From Anaerolineae bacterium (GTDB taxonomy: Bacteria > Chloroflexota > Anaerolineae > 4572-78 > J111): a stretch of 64,000 nucleotides of DNA. The position numbers and the translations under genes are program-made. This document shows positions 1-7,530 of the stretch, piece after piece. The notes under the pieces were generated by a model. That model did no database searches. It was not told the origin of the DNA and was given only the letters and a program-made list of their open reading frames with translations. Within the stretch, counting starts at the first letter, position 1; each line of letters begins with the position of its first letter. Location: positions 79,542 to 143,541 of the forward strand of contig JAHDWA010000004.1 of NCBI GenBank assembly GCA_023382535.1, read 5' to 3'.

Positions 1-84
1 GACCCGGCGCTGTTCCATAGCCCTGGCATTCATGCCGGGGCGGGCCAGACCAATGAAATAGTTTCCGAACGCTTTCTGAAGTAA
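1..84 (+). CDS. C-terminal end of an unidentified gene (partial)
   Basis: An open frame enters from the left edge and ends at a TAA at 82-84, giving the last 27 residues of a protein (ending SERFLK). The fragment is too short to assign a family. It is called coding because the frame is open from base 1 and the next gene-like feature begins only afterwards. Chance openness over 27 codons is quite possible. Confidence 0.35.
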   Translation, partial: DPALFHSPGIHAGAGQTNEIVSERFLK

Positions 85-124
85 TTGGAGTGAAGTGATG
101 GGAGGAACAAACAACATTATCTCA

Positions 125-531
125 TCAAAAAAGTGCGATGAACTGAACCTGAGCCAAATAGAGAATCATCAGGACAACACCGGCCACGGTAATTCCGCTT
201 CCGGCGAGGGCGAAGGAACGGAGCGGATGCTCAGCCCGGTTGAAAAGAAGCCCCAGGATTACCCCACCAGATGCAGTCCCGTCGAACTGTCCAGGAAGCC
301 CAGGGAAAACCACCAGACCGAAGCCGGCCGGGGCCAGGCCGGCAACAGCCCCAGACCGACCACGGACAGTAGAATCCCTCCCTCTGTATACGGCAAGGTA
401 ACTTGCTGCAAGCCCAGCCCATAGCCAGCGGCCATCCCCAGCAAAAACAGCAAGGGTATGCCCCAGATAGATTGCCCCCGATTTTGGTACTGATAATCCC
501 CACAGCGACCATCGCTCACAAGTGATCCCAC
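125..531 (-). pseudogene. HupE/UreJ-like membrane protein remnant, frameshifted
   Basis: Two overlapping minus-strand frames together read like part of a HupE/UreJ family membrane protein (putative nickel/cobalt transporters or hydrogenase/urease accessory proteins). One frame (531 to about 259) has a hydrophobic segment IPLLFLLGMAAGYGLGL, then LPYTEGGILLSVVGLGLL, matching the family's pattern of LP..E.GI..SV..LGLL. It then stops, while the next frame (to 125) continues with two more hydrophobic segments, GGVILGLLF and ITVAGVVLMILYL. The switch near 260-290 implies a frameshift, and the product is much shorter than the usual 190-200 aa, so this is probably a decayed gene. The family assignment is by eye. 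Confidence 0.4.
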
Positions 532-552
532 CCCCCAACCGGATGGGCCGCC

Positions 553-1551
553 CTACCCCGCCAGCCGCTGAGCCACCTCGGCCAGCCGGTTGGCAAAGCC
601 CAGCTCATTGTCATACCACGCCGCCACCGAAATGAAGGTACCGTCGTAAACCTGCACCAGCGGCAGATCAACAATCGAGGAGTGGGGGTCGCCAACAATT
701 CGGCTGGAGGCCCATTCCTCCTCCAGTACGTCCATGACTCCCTTGAGCGGCGCTGTGCTGGCTGCGGTGCGGAACGCAGCGATGACCTCATCCCGGCTGG
801 TCGGCCGCTCGGTGACAGCGTTGAGTTCGACAATGCTGCCGGTGCGCACCGGCACCCGGTAAGCCTTGCCGGTCACTTTCAAATCCGGCCAGATGAAGTT
901 GAGCGCCTTGGCCGCCCCCGACGACGAGGGGATGATATTCTCTGCCGCCGCCCAGGAGTCGCGCCGGTCTTTCATCGGCTGGTCGGTGAGCGATTGGGTG
1001 TTGGTGTAGGCGTGAACGGTGGAAAAGAAACCGTGCTCGATACCCCAGTTGTCCAGCACCACCTTGACCACGGCGGCTAGGGCATTGGTAGTACACGAGG
1101 CCATGCTGATGATCCGGTGCCGGTCAGGGTCAAAACTGTCCAGGTTGATGCCGGCTAGCAAAACGGCATCGGCATCCTGCAAAGATTTGCTGGCGGCACT
1201 GATCAGCACCCGTTTCGCCCCCCGGTCCAGGTGAGCCTGCGCGCCAGGGCGGGTCGTGGCCCGGCCGGTGCAGTCCACCACCAGGTCCACTCCCAATGCC
1301 CCCCAGTCGGGCAGCTCTTTGGCCGCGTCGAAGTAAGGAATCATCCGCCCGCCGATATTGAAGGCATTCTCGTCGGCCTTGACCGCTTCAGGCCAGCGGC
1401 CATAGTTGGAGTCAACGGCAAAGAGGGCCGCCAGGGTGGGTAAATCCTTGATGTCGGAGATGGCGGCGGGGGTAAAAAGACCTCGGTGCAGCGCCACCCG
1501 CAGAGTCGAGCGGCCGATCCGGCCAAAACCGTGAATAGCTATCTTTGTCAT
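553..1551 (-). CDS. gap: Glyceraldehyde-3-phosphate dehydrogenase (type I)
   Basis: The cytoplasmic glycolytic/gluconeogenic enzyme converts glyceraldehyde-3-phosphate, NAD(P)+ and phosphate to 1,3-bisphosphoglycerate. The protein is 332 aa, the normal length. It starts with the Rossmann motif IAIHGFGRIGR, carries the catalytic Cys in SMASCTTNALA (about residue 153) and the catalytic His in STVHAYTNTQ (about 180). The C-terminal AAWYDNELGFANR is typical. Two ATGs are adjacent. An AAGGAG at 1559-1564 sits 7 nt from the second ATG and only 4 nt from the first, so 1551 is chosen as the start. The NAD-binding loop reads ISDIKD in place of the common VNDITD, so cofactor preference cannot be read with confidence. 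It stands alone, with no other glycolytic genes nearby. Confidence 0.95.
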   Translation of the reverse strand: MTKIAIHGFGRIGRSTLRVALHRGLFTPAAISDIKDLPTLAALFAVDSNYGRWPEAVKADENAFNIGGRMIPYFDAAKELPDWGALGVDLVVDCTGRATTRPGAQAHLDRGAKRVLISAASKSLQDADAVLLAGINLDSFDPDRHRIISMASCTTNALAAVVKVVLDNWGIEHGFFSTVHAYTNTQSLTDQPMKDRRDSWAAAENIIPSSSGAAKALNFIWPDLKVTGKAYRVPVRTGSIVELNAVTERPTSRDEVIAAFRTAASTAPLKGVMDVLEEEWASSRIVGDPHSSIVDLPLVQVYDGTFISVAAWYDNELGFANRLAEVAQRLAG

Positions 1552-1565
1552 CATTTTTCTCCTTA

Positions 1566-2068
1566 AAATTATTGGGTTTTGATAGATACATTAAACTCAG
1601 AGGTCGAGAGCGGCTTAAACGTCTGTTGGAGGAGCGCGACCAACAATCCAGACCTGATCCCTCTTTCCAGGTATTCCGCTGCCGCGCTAGCTCATTTCGC
1701 TCGCGTAACAAATCGCCCATAGTCAGGTACAGAAAGCCGGCCGCTGGAAAATCCTGCCACCTGTGCCGGGCAATCAGCTAATGAATAATTTGGTGCTCAG
1801 GAGCAAAGTGGAGGGGTGGTCTCTGGTTAGGACAGTATCAGCCATGTGGTCCCCCCCTCAAGCGATCGCGCTGTACTCCGCACTATACCCGCTAACTTGG
1901 TACCACTGGCTGAAACTCATGGAAATCACCGTGGCCCAAATTGGTTGGGTGAATAATAACGTTAAACAGGAAACATTATATTGATTTAAAGATTAGGTAC
2001 AAACGCGGATTTACATCATTCAAGGTTTAGTGCAGTAGTCCGAGAAGTGCCTGTCACCTTAATCCCGA
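1566..2068. other. Gene-poor stretch, no supported feature
   Basis: Short open frames on both strands here have no recognisable domain, no convincing ribosome binding site and no family-like composition. The stretch probably carries the promoter of the minus-strand gap gene, but I could not find a clean -35/-10 pair. A single copy of the AAGTGCCTGTCACCTT repeat half-site lies near its right end (2045-2060). Confidence 0.5.
2045..2060. repeat. Half-site of the GTGCCTGTCACC repeat
   Basis: This 16-base sequence, AAGTGCCTGTCACCTT, is identical to the right arm of the perfect hairpin at 28202-28249. In both places it is followed a few bases later by CCCCGATAA or TCCCGATAA. Only one arm is found here. 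It looks like a degenerate copy of a dispersed REP/MITE-type element just upstream of the RDD gene. Confidence 0.6.
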
Positions 2069-2113
2069 TAAAATTTACCGAATGTTGGGCCAAGGCAAAA
2101 GCTTGATCGGCGG

Positions 2114-2491
2114 GTGGTTATTTTTGTGCCAATCATGTCGCTTACGGGAGTGCTCCAACACACCTTTAGCGGGCAGCCGCTGACCCTGGCCCAGCAAATC
2201 TTTCTTTTTGTGGGCGGCTGGGTTATATTTCTGAGCCTGAATGGCTATTTGCTCTATCACGAAGGAAAGACTATCGGCAAGGCCATGACCAAAATGAGGA
2301 TCGTGGACCAGTATGGGGATGTTCCATCCTTCGGCAAACTCTTGGGACTGCGCTATTTCGTACTGGGCCTGATCGGGCAAATCCCGTTCGTTGGGGGGCT
2401 TCTGTCAATTGTGGACGTCCTGTTTATCTTTGGCCAGGACCGCCGTTGTCTGCACGACTATCTGGCGGGCACCTGGGTCATCAATGAATAA
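2114..2491 (+). CDS. RDD family membrane protein, N terminus uncertain
   Basis: The frame encodes two or three hydrophobic segments with the RDD family's central signature: GKTIGKAMTKMRIVD, then LLGLRYFVLGLIGQIPFVGGLLSIVD, and the terminal DRRCLHDYLAGT, which carries the family's Asp-Asp region. RDD proteins are small membrane proteins, some proposed to be ion antiporters. The first helix with its Arg-Asp motif, which should precede these, is missing or scrambled. An in-frame stop lies at 2069-2071, no ATG with a ribosome site is present, and the first usable codon is a GTG at 2114. The gene is therefore either 5'-truncated or frameshifted, possibly by the repeat half-site directly upstream. 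Confidence 0.6.
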   Translation: MVIFVPIMSLTGVLQHTFSGQPLTLAQQIFLFVGGWVIFLSLNGYLLYHEGKTIGKAMTKMRIVDQYGDVPSFGKLLGLRYFVLGLIGQIPFVGGLLSIVDVLFIFGQDRRCLHDYLAGTWVINE

Positions 2492-2522
2492 ATGCAGGCG
2501 TGAAATCAAGAGATGAGGACCG

Positions 2523-2852
2523 ATGCGCTTTAGCCCCGCGGCACTGCTGGCCTGGCTTTTGGGCCTGGTACTGCTGTCCATTTCCGCCTGCGCTCACCCC
2601 CTAGCGGCGGCTGGCCCAGACCTAGTTCTGGCCAGGGCGGAAATGACGGCTACCCGCCTATCCACGACGACTCTTGCCCGTACTCCCTCGCCTGCGCCCA
2701 GCCTACAAAGCCTGTCCTATCATCGCTACCTACTCAACCTTCTCGATGACGATGGTCAGATGGGCGGCCAAAGCTGCCAGCGCACCAATCGCTGCCCAGA
2801 CCGGCAAGAGCAACGCCCCAACGACCCCCAGAGTGAGCGGGATCTCGATTAG
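2523..2852 (+). CDS. Possible truncated lipoprotein
   Basis: The ATG is preceded by GAGGA at 5-6 nt. The first 23 residues form a lipoprotein signal peptide: positive start, hydrophobic core LLAWLLGLVLLS and lipobox ISAC. After that comes a Thr/Pro/Ser-rich stretch, as in linkers behind lipid anchors. The second half loses protein-like character and overlaps the convergent DUF4342 gene by more than 100 bases. This is probably the 5' end of a lipoprotein gene whose remainder has been lost, 31 nt behind the RDD gene. It could also be spurious past codon 60. Confidence 0.35.
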   Translation: MRFSPAALLAWLLGLVLLSISACAHPLAAAGPDLVLARAEMTATRLSTTTLARTPSPAPSLQSLSYHRYLLNLLDDDGQMGGQSCQRTNRCPDRQEQRPNDPQSERDLD

Positions 2853-2981
2853 CCTTTTGCCTTCTTCATTCTTGATGATAATACGGCGAATATTGCCCTC
2901 GCGGACCAACTCTTTGATTTTGGCTACGAGCAATTCACCCGTAACCTGGTACTCTTCGGTGCGAATTTTTTCCCCGGTCAT
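2730..2981 (-). CDS. DUF4342 domain protein
   Basis: This 83-aa protein matches the DUF4342 pattern: an N-terminal helix (TGELLVAKIKELVREGN), the strand RRIIIKNEEGKRLIEIPL, and a hydrophobic C-terminal segment (VGALLLPVWAAIGALAALAA) that may be membrane-associated. The function of the family is unknown. The frame is open further upstream, but the start at 2981 is chosen because an AAGGAG lies 5 nt before this ATG and the family begins at this point. It overlaps the convergent lipoprotein-like frame. Confidence 0.85.
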   Translation of the reverse strand: MTGEKIRTEEYQVTGELLVAKIKELVREGNIRRIIIKNEEGKRLIEIPLTLGVVGALLLPVWAAIGALAALAAHLTIVIEKVE

Positions 2982-3330
2982 TTTTGCTCCTTGGTTAGAT
3001 GATTTACCGACCCTGTTTTCGAAGAGAGACCCGCTGAACACCAGGGGCCTATCACGATTTTTCAGGAGCGGTTGAATTGAAATGCTATCTTACTTTACGA
3101 AGCAGGGGGCTAAAAGTTGTGGAACAGCCCTGAGCTTTGGACAGCCTTTTATCGCAGTAGTCCTGCTCTTAGCCATCCGGCGGGTGGGCCGGGCTGACGG
3201 CTCGAACCTGCCCATGTGACGGGAGGCGGCTTTAAATCCCAGTACCGGCCAACTGGCTTACAGCGATCACCCTTTGCCTATAAGTGTCCACGAGATGCGC
3301 AGTATGCTGTTAGCCAGGTAGGGAAAAGAT

Positions 3331-3364
3331 AAACCGGCAGGTAAGGGGGGGTACCTGCCGGTTT
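3331..3364 (-). terminator. 13-bp hairpin, possible terminator of the DUF1801 gene
   Basis: AAACCGGCAGGTA (3331-3343) pairs perfectly with TACCTGCCGGTTT (3352-3364) across an 8-base G-rich loop. Read on the minus strand it follows the DUF1801 gene and is followed by ATCTTTT, a weak T-tract. It could equally be a mobile palindrome. The rest of 3000-3480 shows no gene; a tRNA-like patch near 3185-3255 was considered and rejected. Confidence 0.45.
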
Positions 3365-3483
3365 AAGGAGGAGAGTCAAAAGGTGTCGCCCTCTTGTCTC
3401 TGTCCGATGCTGCCACAACAGTGTAACATGGATTCGTAAGAATCAGTAGTGATTAATGTCATCCATAAATAGTGACAGCTATC

Positions 3484-3861
3484 CTATCCAAAAGCCAGGG
3501 CCTCTTGCTTGACCCTGGCAAAACCCTGCTTGGTCAGAAGAGCCAGTTCTTCAACCTGAGCATCATCAACAGTTTTGAAGTTAAAGCACGACTTACCCTG
3601 CATCCGTTTCTTCAGTTCAGGCGAGATCCCCTCTAGCAAATCCGGGTACATATAAACTGGCATCAGGTGGTAGCTGACATAGTTCTTCTTAATTTGCACC
3701 GCCCCAAAGAACAGTTCCTTACCATATTTTGGGGCGTAGGGGGTATCCAGATAATAGTTAGCTGGCCCATCTGCCTTCAGCACAAGCGCCGACTCGTACG
3801 GCTGCAAGATGGTCTTTAGGCGGTGGAAGACGGGCTCAAACCCGGCTGATTTGTCTGACAT
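3484..3861 (-). CDS. DUF1801 domain protein
   Basis: This 125-aa cytoplasmic protein has the DUF1801 fold pattern (YdhG-like): a helical N terminus ending LKTILQPYESALVL, a central PYAPKYGKELFFGAVQIKKNYVS region with the typical K.YVS.HLMP strand, and a C-terminal helix after CFNFKTVDDAQ. The biochemical role is not established, although some members are described as iron-binding or frataxin-like. The second of two adjacent ATGs is used because GGAGG lies 6 nt before it and 3 nt before the first. It is a single-gene unit, with a possible terminator hairpin at 3331-3364. Confidence 0.75.
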   Translation of the reverse strand: MSDKSAGFEPVFHRLKTILQPYESALVLKADGPANYYLDTPYAPKYGKELFFGAVQIKKNYVSYHLMPVYMYPDLLEGISPELKKRMQGKSCFNFKTVDDAQVEELALLTKQGFARVKQEALAFG

Positions 3862-4002
3862 CATTTGCCTCCAGTCGTTTGGAGATTTAACCACTCATTC
3901 TCCAGCTCATTTATTCGATTGTAGCGGGGAGCCCCGAATTTGCCAATCCCGACGATCAAATGGAGATTGGTATAGTGTTAATGAGCCACGCACTTTTGGT
4001 GG

Positions 4003-4743
4003 CTAAACAATAAAAGGCTCTGGGGTGTAAGGGGGGTGCTCTGCCGAGGCCAAATATACCGCCGCATTGGCCACCTCGTTGACGTTAATCATTCGACCCA
4101 TCGGCTCGTTGGCTTCGTAAGCCTGCCGCGCTGTTTGAGGATCAGACTCCTGGGCAAAAAACTGGTGCAAAATGGGCGTATCTACGGCAGTAGGGCAGAT
4201 GGCCCACACCCGAATATTTTCGCGGGCATAATCGGCGGCCAGGGTGCGGCTGAGCATGACCACGCCGCCTTTGGTGGCGCTGTAGATGGCGCTGCCCGGC
4301 CAGCCGCGCAGTCCGGCAATCGAGCCAAGATTCAGGATAACGCCGCCCCCCGCCCGTTTCAGCAGGGGAACCGCATATTTGCAGGCCCAAAAAACGCCGG
4401 ACAGGTTGACCGCCACGGCCCGATCCCACAGGTCATCGTCAACCGCTTCAATCCGGCCCCGGCCCGGAATACCGGCCGAGTTGATCAGGATATCCAGCCG
4501 GTCAAATTGCCTTTCAACCTGCTCCAGCACCGTGCGAATCTGCTCCCGCCGGGTCACATCCACCGCGAAAAAAGAGGCCGTTCCGCCGCCAGCCGCAACC
4601 AGACGGACGGTTTCTTGACCTGCTTGGGGCACAAGGTCAGCCACGGCAACCTGGGCGCCTTCGGCGGCAAAGCGCACGGCGATGGCCCGGCCAATCCCGC
4701 TGCCCCCGCCAATTACCAGGGCGATCTTATCTCTCAGGCGCAT
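4003..4743 (-). CDS. SDR family oxidoreductase, C terminus truncated
   Basis: A classical short-chain dehydrogenase with the NAD(P)-binding GGGSGIGRA (residues 12-20), NSAG (88-91), catalytic Ser141 in LGSIAG, and Tyr154-x3-Lys158 in YSATK. The substrate is unknown. The Asp in VADLVP after the second strand favours NAD+ over NADP+. The protein ends EPFIV at a TAG exactly where relatives continue into the conserved V-DGG tail, so about 6-8 C-terminal residues are missing. Loss of this tail may weaken tetramer contacts. It is the last gene of the long minus-strand catabolic block and lies 16 nt downstream of the amidohydrolase. Confidence 0.85.
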   Translation of the reverse strand: MRLRDKIALVIGGGSGIGRAIAVRFAAEGAQVAVADLVPQAGQETVRLVAAGGGTASFFAVDVTRREQIRTVLEQVERQFDRLDILINSAGIPGRGRIEAVDDDLWDRAVAVNLSGVFWACKYAVPLLKRAGGGVILNLGSIAGLRGWPGSAIYSATKGGVVMLSRTLAADYARENIRVWAICPTAVDTPILHQFFAQESDPQTARQAYEANEPMGRMINVNEVANAAVYLASAEHPPYTPEPFIV

Positions 4744-4759
4744 TTTTCAATGTACCCCA

Positions 4760-5620
4760 TCAATCGGATAATCCCAGCAGCCGCGCCCCGTTATGCCACA
4801 GCATCTGCTCTTGAGACTCCGGCCGGAGCGGCAGCGCTTTGAACTCGGCCAGGGCTTGGCCCAGGGAGCGGCTGGGATAGCACGAGGAGTAGAGCATCCG
4901 CCGGGCCAGATAGCTGTTCGCCGCCTTGATATAATCCTCTGCACCGGGCATGTCAGGAATGTACATGTAAAATTCTGGCATCAGGTAGACATTGGGACAG
5001 CGCATGGCGACGGCGCAGGCTTGAACCGCCCAGGGCCAGCAGGCGTGCCCGATGATAAGGGTCAGCTCCGGGAAATCGAAAGCTACTTTCTGAAGATGAA
5101 TGGGCAGCGAGTAAGTCATATCCGGGCCGATGTAATGGCTGCTGGTGATGACCATCGGCACCCCCAACGCCCGGCAGGCTTCGTAGATGGGATAGACGGT
5201 CTCGTCGTCATCGTGGAGCGGCGGATCGCTCCAGCCGGGCAGCATGGCAATCCCCCGGCAGCCCAGTGTCTCGATACTGCGGCGCACCTCGTCTACCGCC
5301 CCCGGCTCCAGCGGGTCTATCCCCGCAAAACCAACAAAGCGCCCCGGAAAACGCTGCACCAGTTCGGCAATGTCGTCGTTGCTGGCGCTGCGGCCTGTGG
5401 GGCCAGTGCGCTGCCCGGTAATGACGGCCAGGTCAATCCCGGCTTCATCCATCTCCTGCACAAACAGCTCGATGGACTGCTGCTCAAACGAGGGCGGCGT
5501 GATTCGGCCCAGGGCGAAGGGGTTGCCGGAAACCGGATCTTCCACCGCCGGGCGAGGCCGGAAGAAGTGAATCCCCAGAAAGCTTTTGTAAGGCGGCTGC
5601 ACGCGAAAATCAATGATCAT
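4760..5620 (-). CDS. Amidohydrolase-2 family protein lacking metal ligands
   Basis: A 286-aa TIM-barrel protein of the PF04909 amidohydrolase type (ACMSD/decarboxylase-like). The start MIIDFR is chosen because its ATG overlaps the upstream SDR stop as TGATG. The overall pattern is kept (HLQKVAFDFPELTLIIGHACWPW; MLYSSCYPS), but the N-terminal HxH metal motif reads IDFRVQP and the C-terminal Asp position, usually G-S-D-Y-P, reads S-S-C-Y-P. Two internal His (SSHYIG and IIGHA) remain. The protein may be metal-free, have a different chemistry, or be non-catalytic. It is translationally coupled to the SDR at 5620-6387, which suggests they act on the same metabolite. Confidence 0.8.
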   Translation of the reverse strand: MIIDFRVQPPYKSFLGIHFFRPRPAVEDPVSGNPFALGRITPPSFEQQSIELFVQEMDEAGIDLAVITGQRTGPTGRSASNDDIAELVQRFPGRFVGFAGIDPLEPGAVDEVRRSIETLGCRGIAMLPGWSDPPLHDDDETVYPIYEACRALGVPMVITSSHYIGPDMTYSLPIHLQKVAFDFPELTLIIGHACWPWAVQACAVAMRCPNVYLMPEFYMYIPDMPGAEDYIKAANSYLARRMLYSSCYPSRSLGQALAEFKALPLRPESQEQMLWHNGARLLGLSD

Positions 5621-6387
5621 CACAGTGTCCCCGAAGTCCACAAATCGGCCCCACCGCCAACGTAGAGATGCTGCCCGGTGATAAATTCGGCTTCATCGCT
5701 GGCAAAGAACAGCACGGCCCAGGCGACGTCTGCGGGGGTACCCAGGCGGGGAATGGGATTCTTGGCCGCTTTTTGTAAGTCCTGCGCCTGCTCTTCCTTG
5801 GGCATGTTCAGGAAAAGCGGCGTGACCACCAGCGTCGGCGAAACACAGTTGGCGGTGATGCCATACTTGCCCAACTCAATAGCCATGCTGCGGGTCAGAC
5901 TGACGACCCCCCCTTTGGAAGCGGCGTAATTGGCCAGGCCCCGGCCGCCCAGCCAGGAACGCGAGGCGATGTTGACAATGCGGCCGTACTGCTGCTTTTT
6001 CATCACCCGGACGGCGTTCTGGCAGCACAGGAATTGCGATTTCAGATTGACGGTCAAAATCTTGTCCCAGGTCGCCTCGCTCATCCCGTCAATTTCCACT
6101 TCCGGGGCGATAATCCCGGCGTTGTTGACCAGGATATCAATCCGACCAAACGAGTCAGCCACCTTTTGGCACATCGTCGTGACACTTTCGGCGCTGCTCA
6201 CATCGGTTTTTAGGCCCATGGCTGTCCCACCACCCGCCGTAATCTCGCCGGCCACCCGCTCCATAGCTTCTGGGGCGATATCGGCGATGCAGACTTTCGC
6301 CCCGGCGCGGGCCAGCGCCTTGACAATCCCCTCGCCGATACCGCTGCCCCCGCCGGTAACAATGGCGACTCTGCCTTGAACAGTCAC
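5620..6387 (-). CDS. SDR family oxidoreductase
   Basis: A classical short-chain dehydrogenase: TGGGSGIGEG nucleotide motif, VADI/IADIAP acidic tip favouring NAD+, NNAG, Ser in NIASRSW, and Tyr154-x3-Lys158 in YAASK. The intact C terminus FITGQHLYVGGG contrasts with the truncated paralogue at 4003. An ATG at 6399 is in frame, but its own sequence ATGGAGGG contains a strong Shine-Dalgarno 5-6 nt before GTG 6387, so GTG is the more likely start. The stop overlaps the next gene's ATG (TGATG). The substrate is unknown, probably an alcohol or hydroxy acid in the catabolic pathway of this block. Confidence 0.88.
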   Translation of the reverse strand: MTVQGRVAIVTGGGSGIGEGIVKALARAGAKVCIADIAPEAMERVAGEITAGGGTAMGLKTDVSSAESVTTMCQKVADSFGRIDILVNNAGIIAPEVEIDGMSEATWDKILTVNLKSQFLCCQNAVRVMKKQQYGRIVNIASRSWLGGRGLANYAASKGGVVSLTRSMAIELGKYGITANCVSPTLVVTPLFLNMPKEEQAQDLQKAAKNPIPRLGTPADVAWAVLFFASDEAEFITGQHLYVGGGADLWTSGTL

Positions 6388-6404
6388 GAATCCCTCCATT
6401 TTAG

Positions 6405-6476
6405 AAGCGGCGAAGGCGCGAGGAGACGAATCATATCTCGCCTCGTCGCCTCACCATTCCTCACCTCTCAAACCAC
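6405..6476. repeat. Imperfect GAGGCG-rich inverted element
   Basis: The intergenic gap holds a purine-rich run (GGCGCGAGGAGACGA) followed after a short AT spacer by its imperfect complement (CTCGCCTCGTCGCC). A related arrangement built of GAGGCG/CGCCTC units lies inside the AAA+ gene at 47654-47720. It looks like a small degenerate dispersed element of unknown origin. Confidence 0.35.
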
Positions 6477-7412
6477 GCCTATTTTCCCGGCAAACGCGTT
6501 CGCCTTGATCCCCCGGGCGCTGATGACATCCAGCACCACCCCGGCTTCGGGCACGCGAATCTCTTCCAGCAGGCTGCCGTCGAAATCAAAGACGCGGGCA
6601 AAGACGGCCTCCTTTTCAATCCAGTCGCCGACGGTGACGGCGGGCTGGTACAGGCCCAAGTGGGTGGTTTTGAGAATCACCCCGTGATGGAGCTTGACCG
6701 ATTGGCCGGCCCAGGGGACCGGCTGGCCCGCTTTGATTCCCAGGAATTTCACGGCATTCTGGAGTGCGTTGAAGACCGCCGAGATGTGCCGCTCTTCACG
6801 CAGGCCACGCCCGCCCGCTTCGAGGGTGACAGCCGGGCGGCCGCTCTTCACTGCCTCTGCCGCGCCAGTCCCGCTGCCCAAAACCGCGCCGTGGGCGTCG
6901 GTCACTTCGACAAAGGGGAAACCGAGGGCCAGGGCGAAGTCGAGCGTTTTTTGGTCCAAATCGGGCTGGCCGGCTTTGTGGGTGATGATGAACAGGTCAA
7001 TCGCCTCGTCAAATTCGCCGCCATGGCTGTCAATCACATAATCGGCTTTACTGATGACCTCCTGGGTAATGGTATAGGCGATAACATCGGTCAGCGTGCC
7101 CTCTTTGTTGCCCGGCCAGACCCGGTTGAGATTTTTGCCGTCAATCGGATTGGTGTACTGGGTATGGCTGCACAGGGCCATCACATCCGCTGCCAGCACC
7201 ACGTACACCGTGCCGGAAAGTTCAGCCGGGTCCAGCGACTCCCAGAAACGCACGACCCCATCGTGGGCGGCGTACTCGGTCGCGTGGACCGCCCCGATCA
7301 CCGCCAGCGTTGGGCCGGGGTCCTGGCCCTTGGCGATTCCGACCGGGACAAAGGTTTCAAAATTGTTGTGCTTATCTACGATGGGAAATTTAACAAAGGT
7401 TTTGCTAGCCAT
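6468..7412 (-). CDS. Succinylglutamate desuccinylase/aspartoacylase-like M14 enzyme
   Basis: A 314-aa zinc-dependent deacylase of the AstE/AspA family, which hydrolyses N-acyl amino acids or related amides in the cytoplasm. Zinc ligands are visible as His43 and Glu46 in AVHATEY and His130 in DSHGGEF. NLNRVWPG (94-101) is the conserved substrate-binding Arg motif, and Glu198 in TLEAGG is the likely catalytic base. A C-terminal beta domain follows (residues about 225-314), as in the family. No signal peptide is present. It lies between the LivJ-like binding protein and an SDR in the same orientation, consistent with releasing an amino acid from an imported conjugate. Confidence 0.85.
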   Translation of the reverse strand: MASKTFVKFPIVDKHNNFETFVPVGIAKGQDPGPTLAVIGAVHATEYAAHDGVVRFWESLDPAELSGTVYVVLAADVMALCSHTQYTNPIDGKNLNRVWPGNKEGTLTDVIAYTITQEVISKADYVIDSHGGEFDEAIDLFIITHKAGQPDLDQKTLDFALALGFPFVEVTDAHGAVLGSGTGAAEAVKSGRPAVTLEAGGRGLREERHISAVFNALQNAVKFLGIKAGQPVPWAGQSVKLHHGVILKTTHLGLYQPAVTVGDWIEKEAVFARVFDFDGSLLEEIRVPEAGVVLDVISARGIKANAFAGKIGVV

Positions 7413-7466
7413 AAAGATTTATTCTCCTGAATTTTAGGGAGGGCCAAAGCTCTGCTTTGACCTTTT

Positions 7467-7501
7467 AATCTCGTTCCCAAACTCAGTTTGGGAACGAGAT
7501 T
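7467..7501. repeat. 17-bp perfect palindrome
   Basis: AATCTCGTTCCCAAACT (7467-7483) and its exact complement (7485-7501) are separated by one base. It sits in the gap between the LivJ-like gene and the M14 gene. The CTCGTTCCCA...TGGGAACGAG type resembles palindromes dispersed in cyanobacterial and Chloroflexota genomes. It could act as an RNA hairpin that tunes operon expression, but no T-run follows. Confidence 0.7.
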
Positions 7502-7530
7502 ACTTAATGAGTTTCGTCACTCCAAGATGG

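Noticed and set aside
95..424. 109-codon plus-strand open frame
   Set aside because: It shows polar, low-complexity sequence without a family, and lies antisense to the HupE-like remnant.
3185..3255. tRNA-like patch with GGCTCGAACC/GGTTCGAGCC and a GGCCGG...CCGGCC frame
   Set aside because: The enclosed length is about 64 bases, the acceptor and T stems have mismatches on both strands, and no D or anticodon arm can be drawn.
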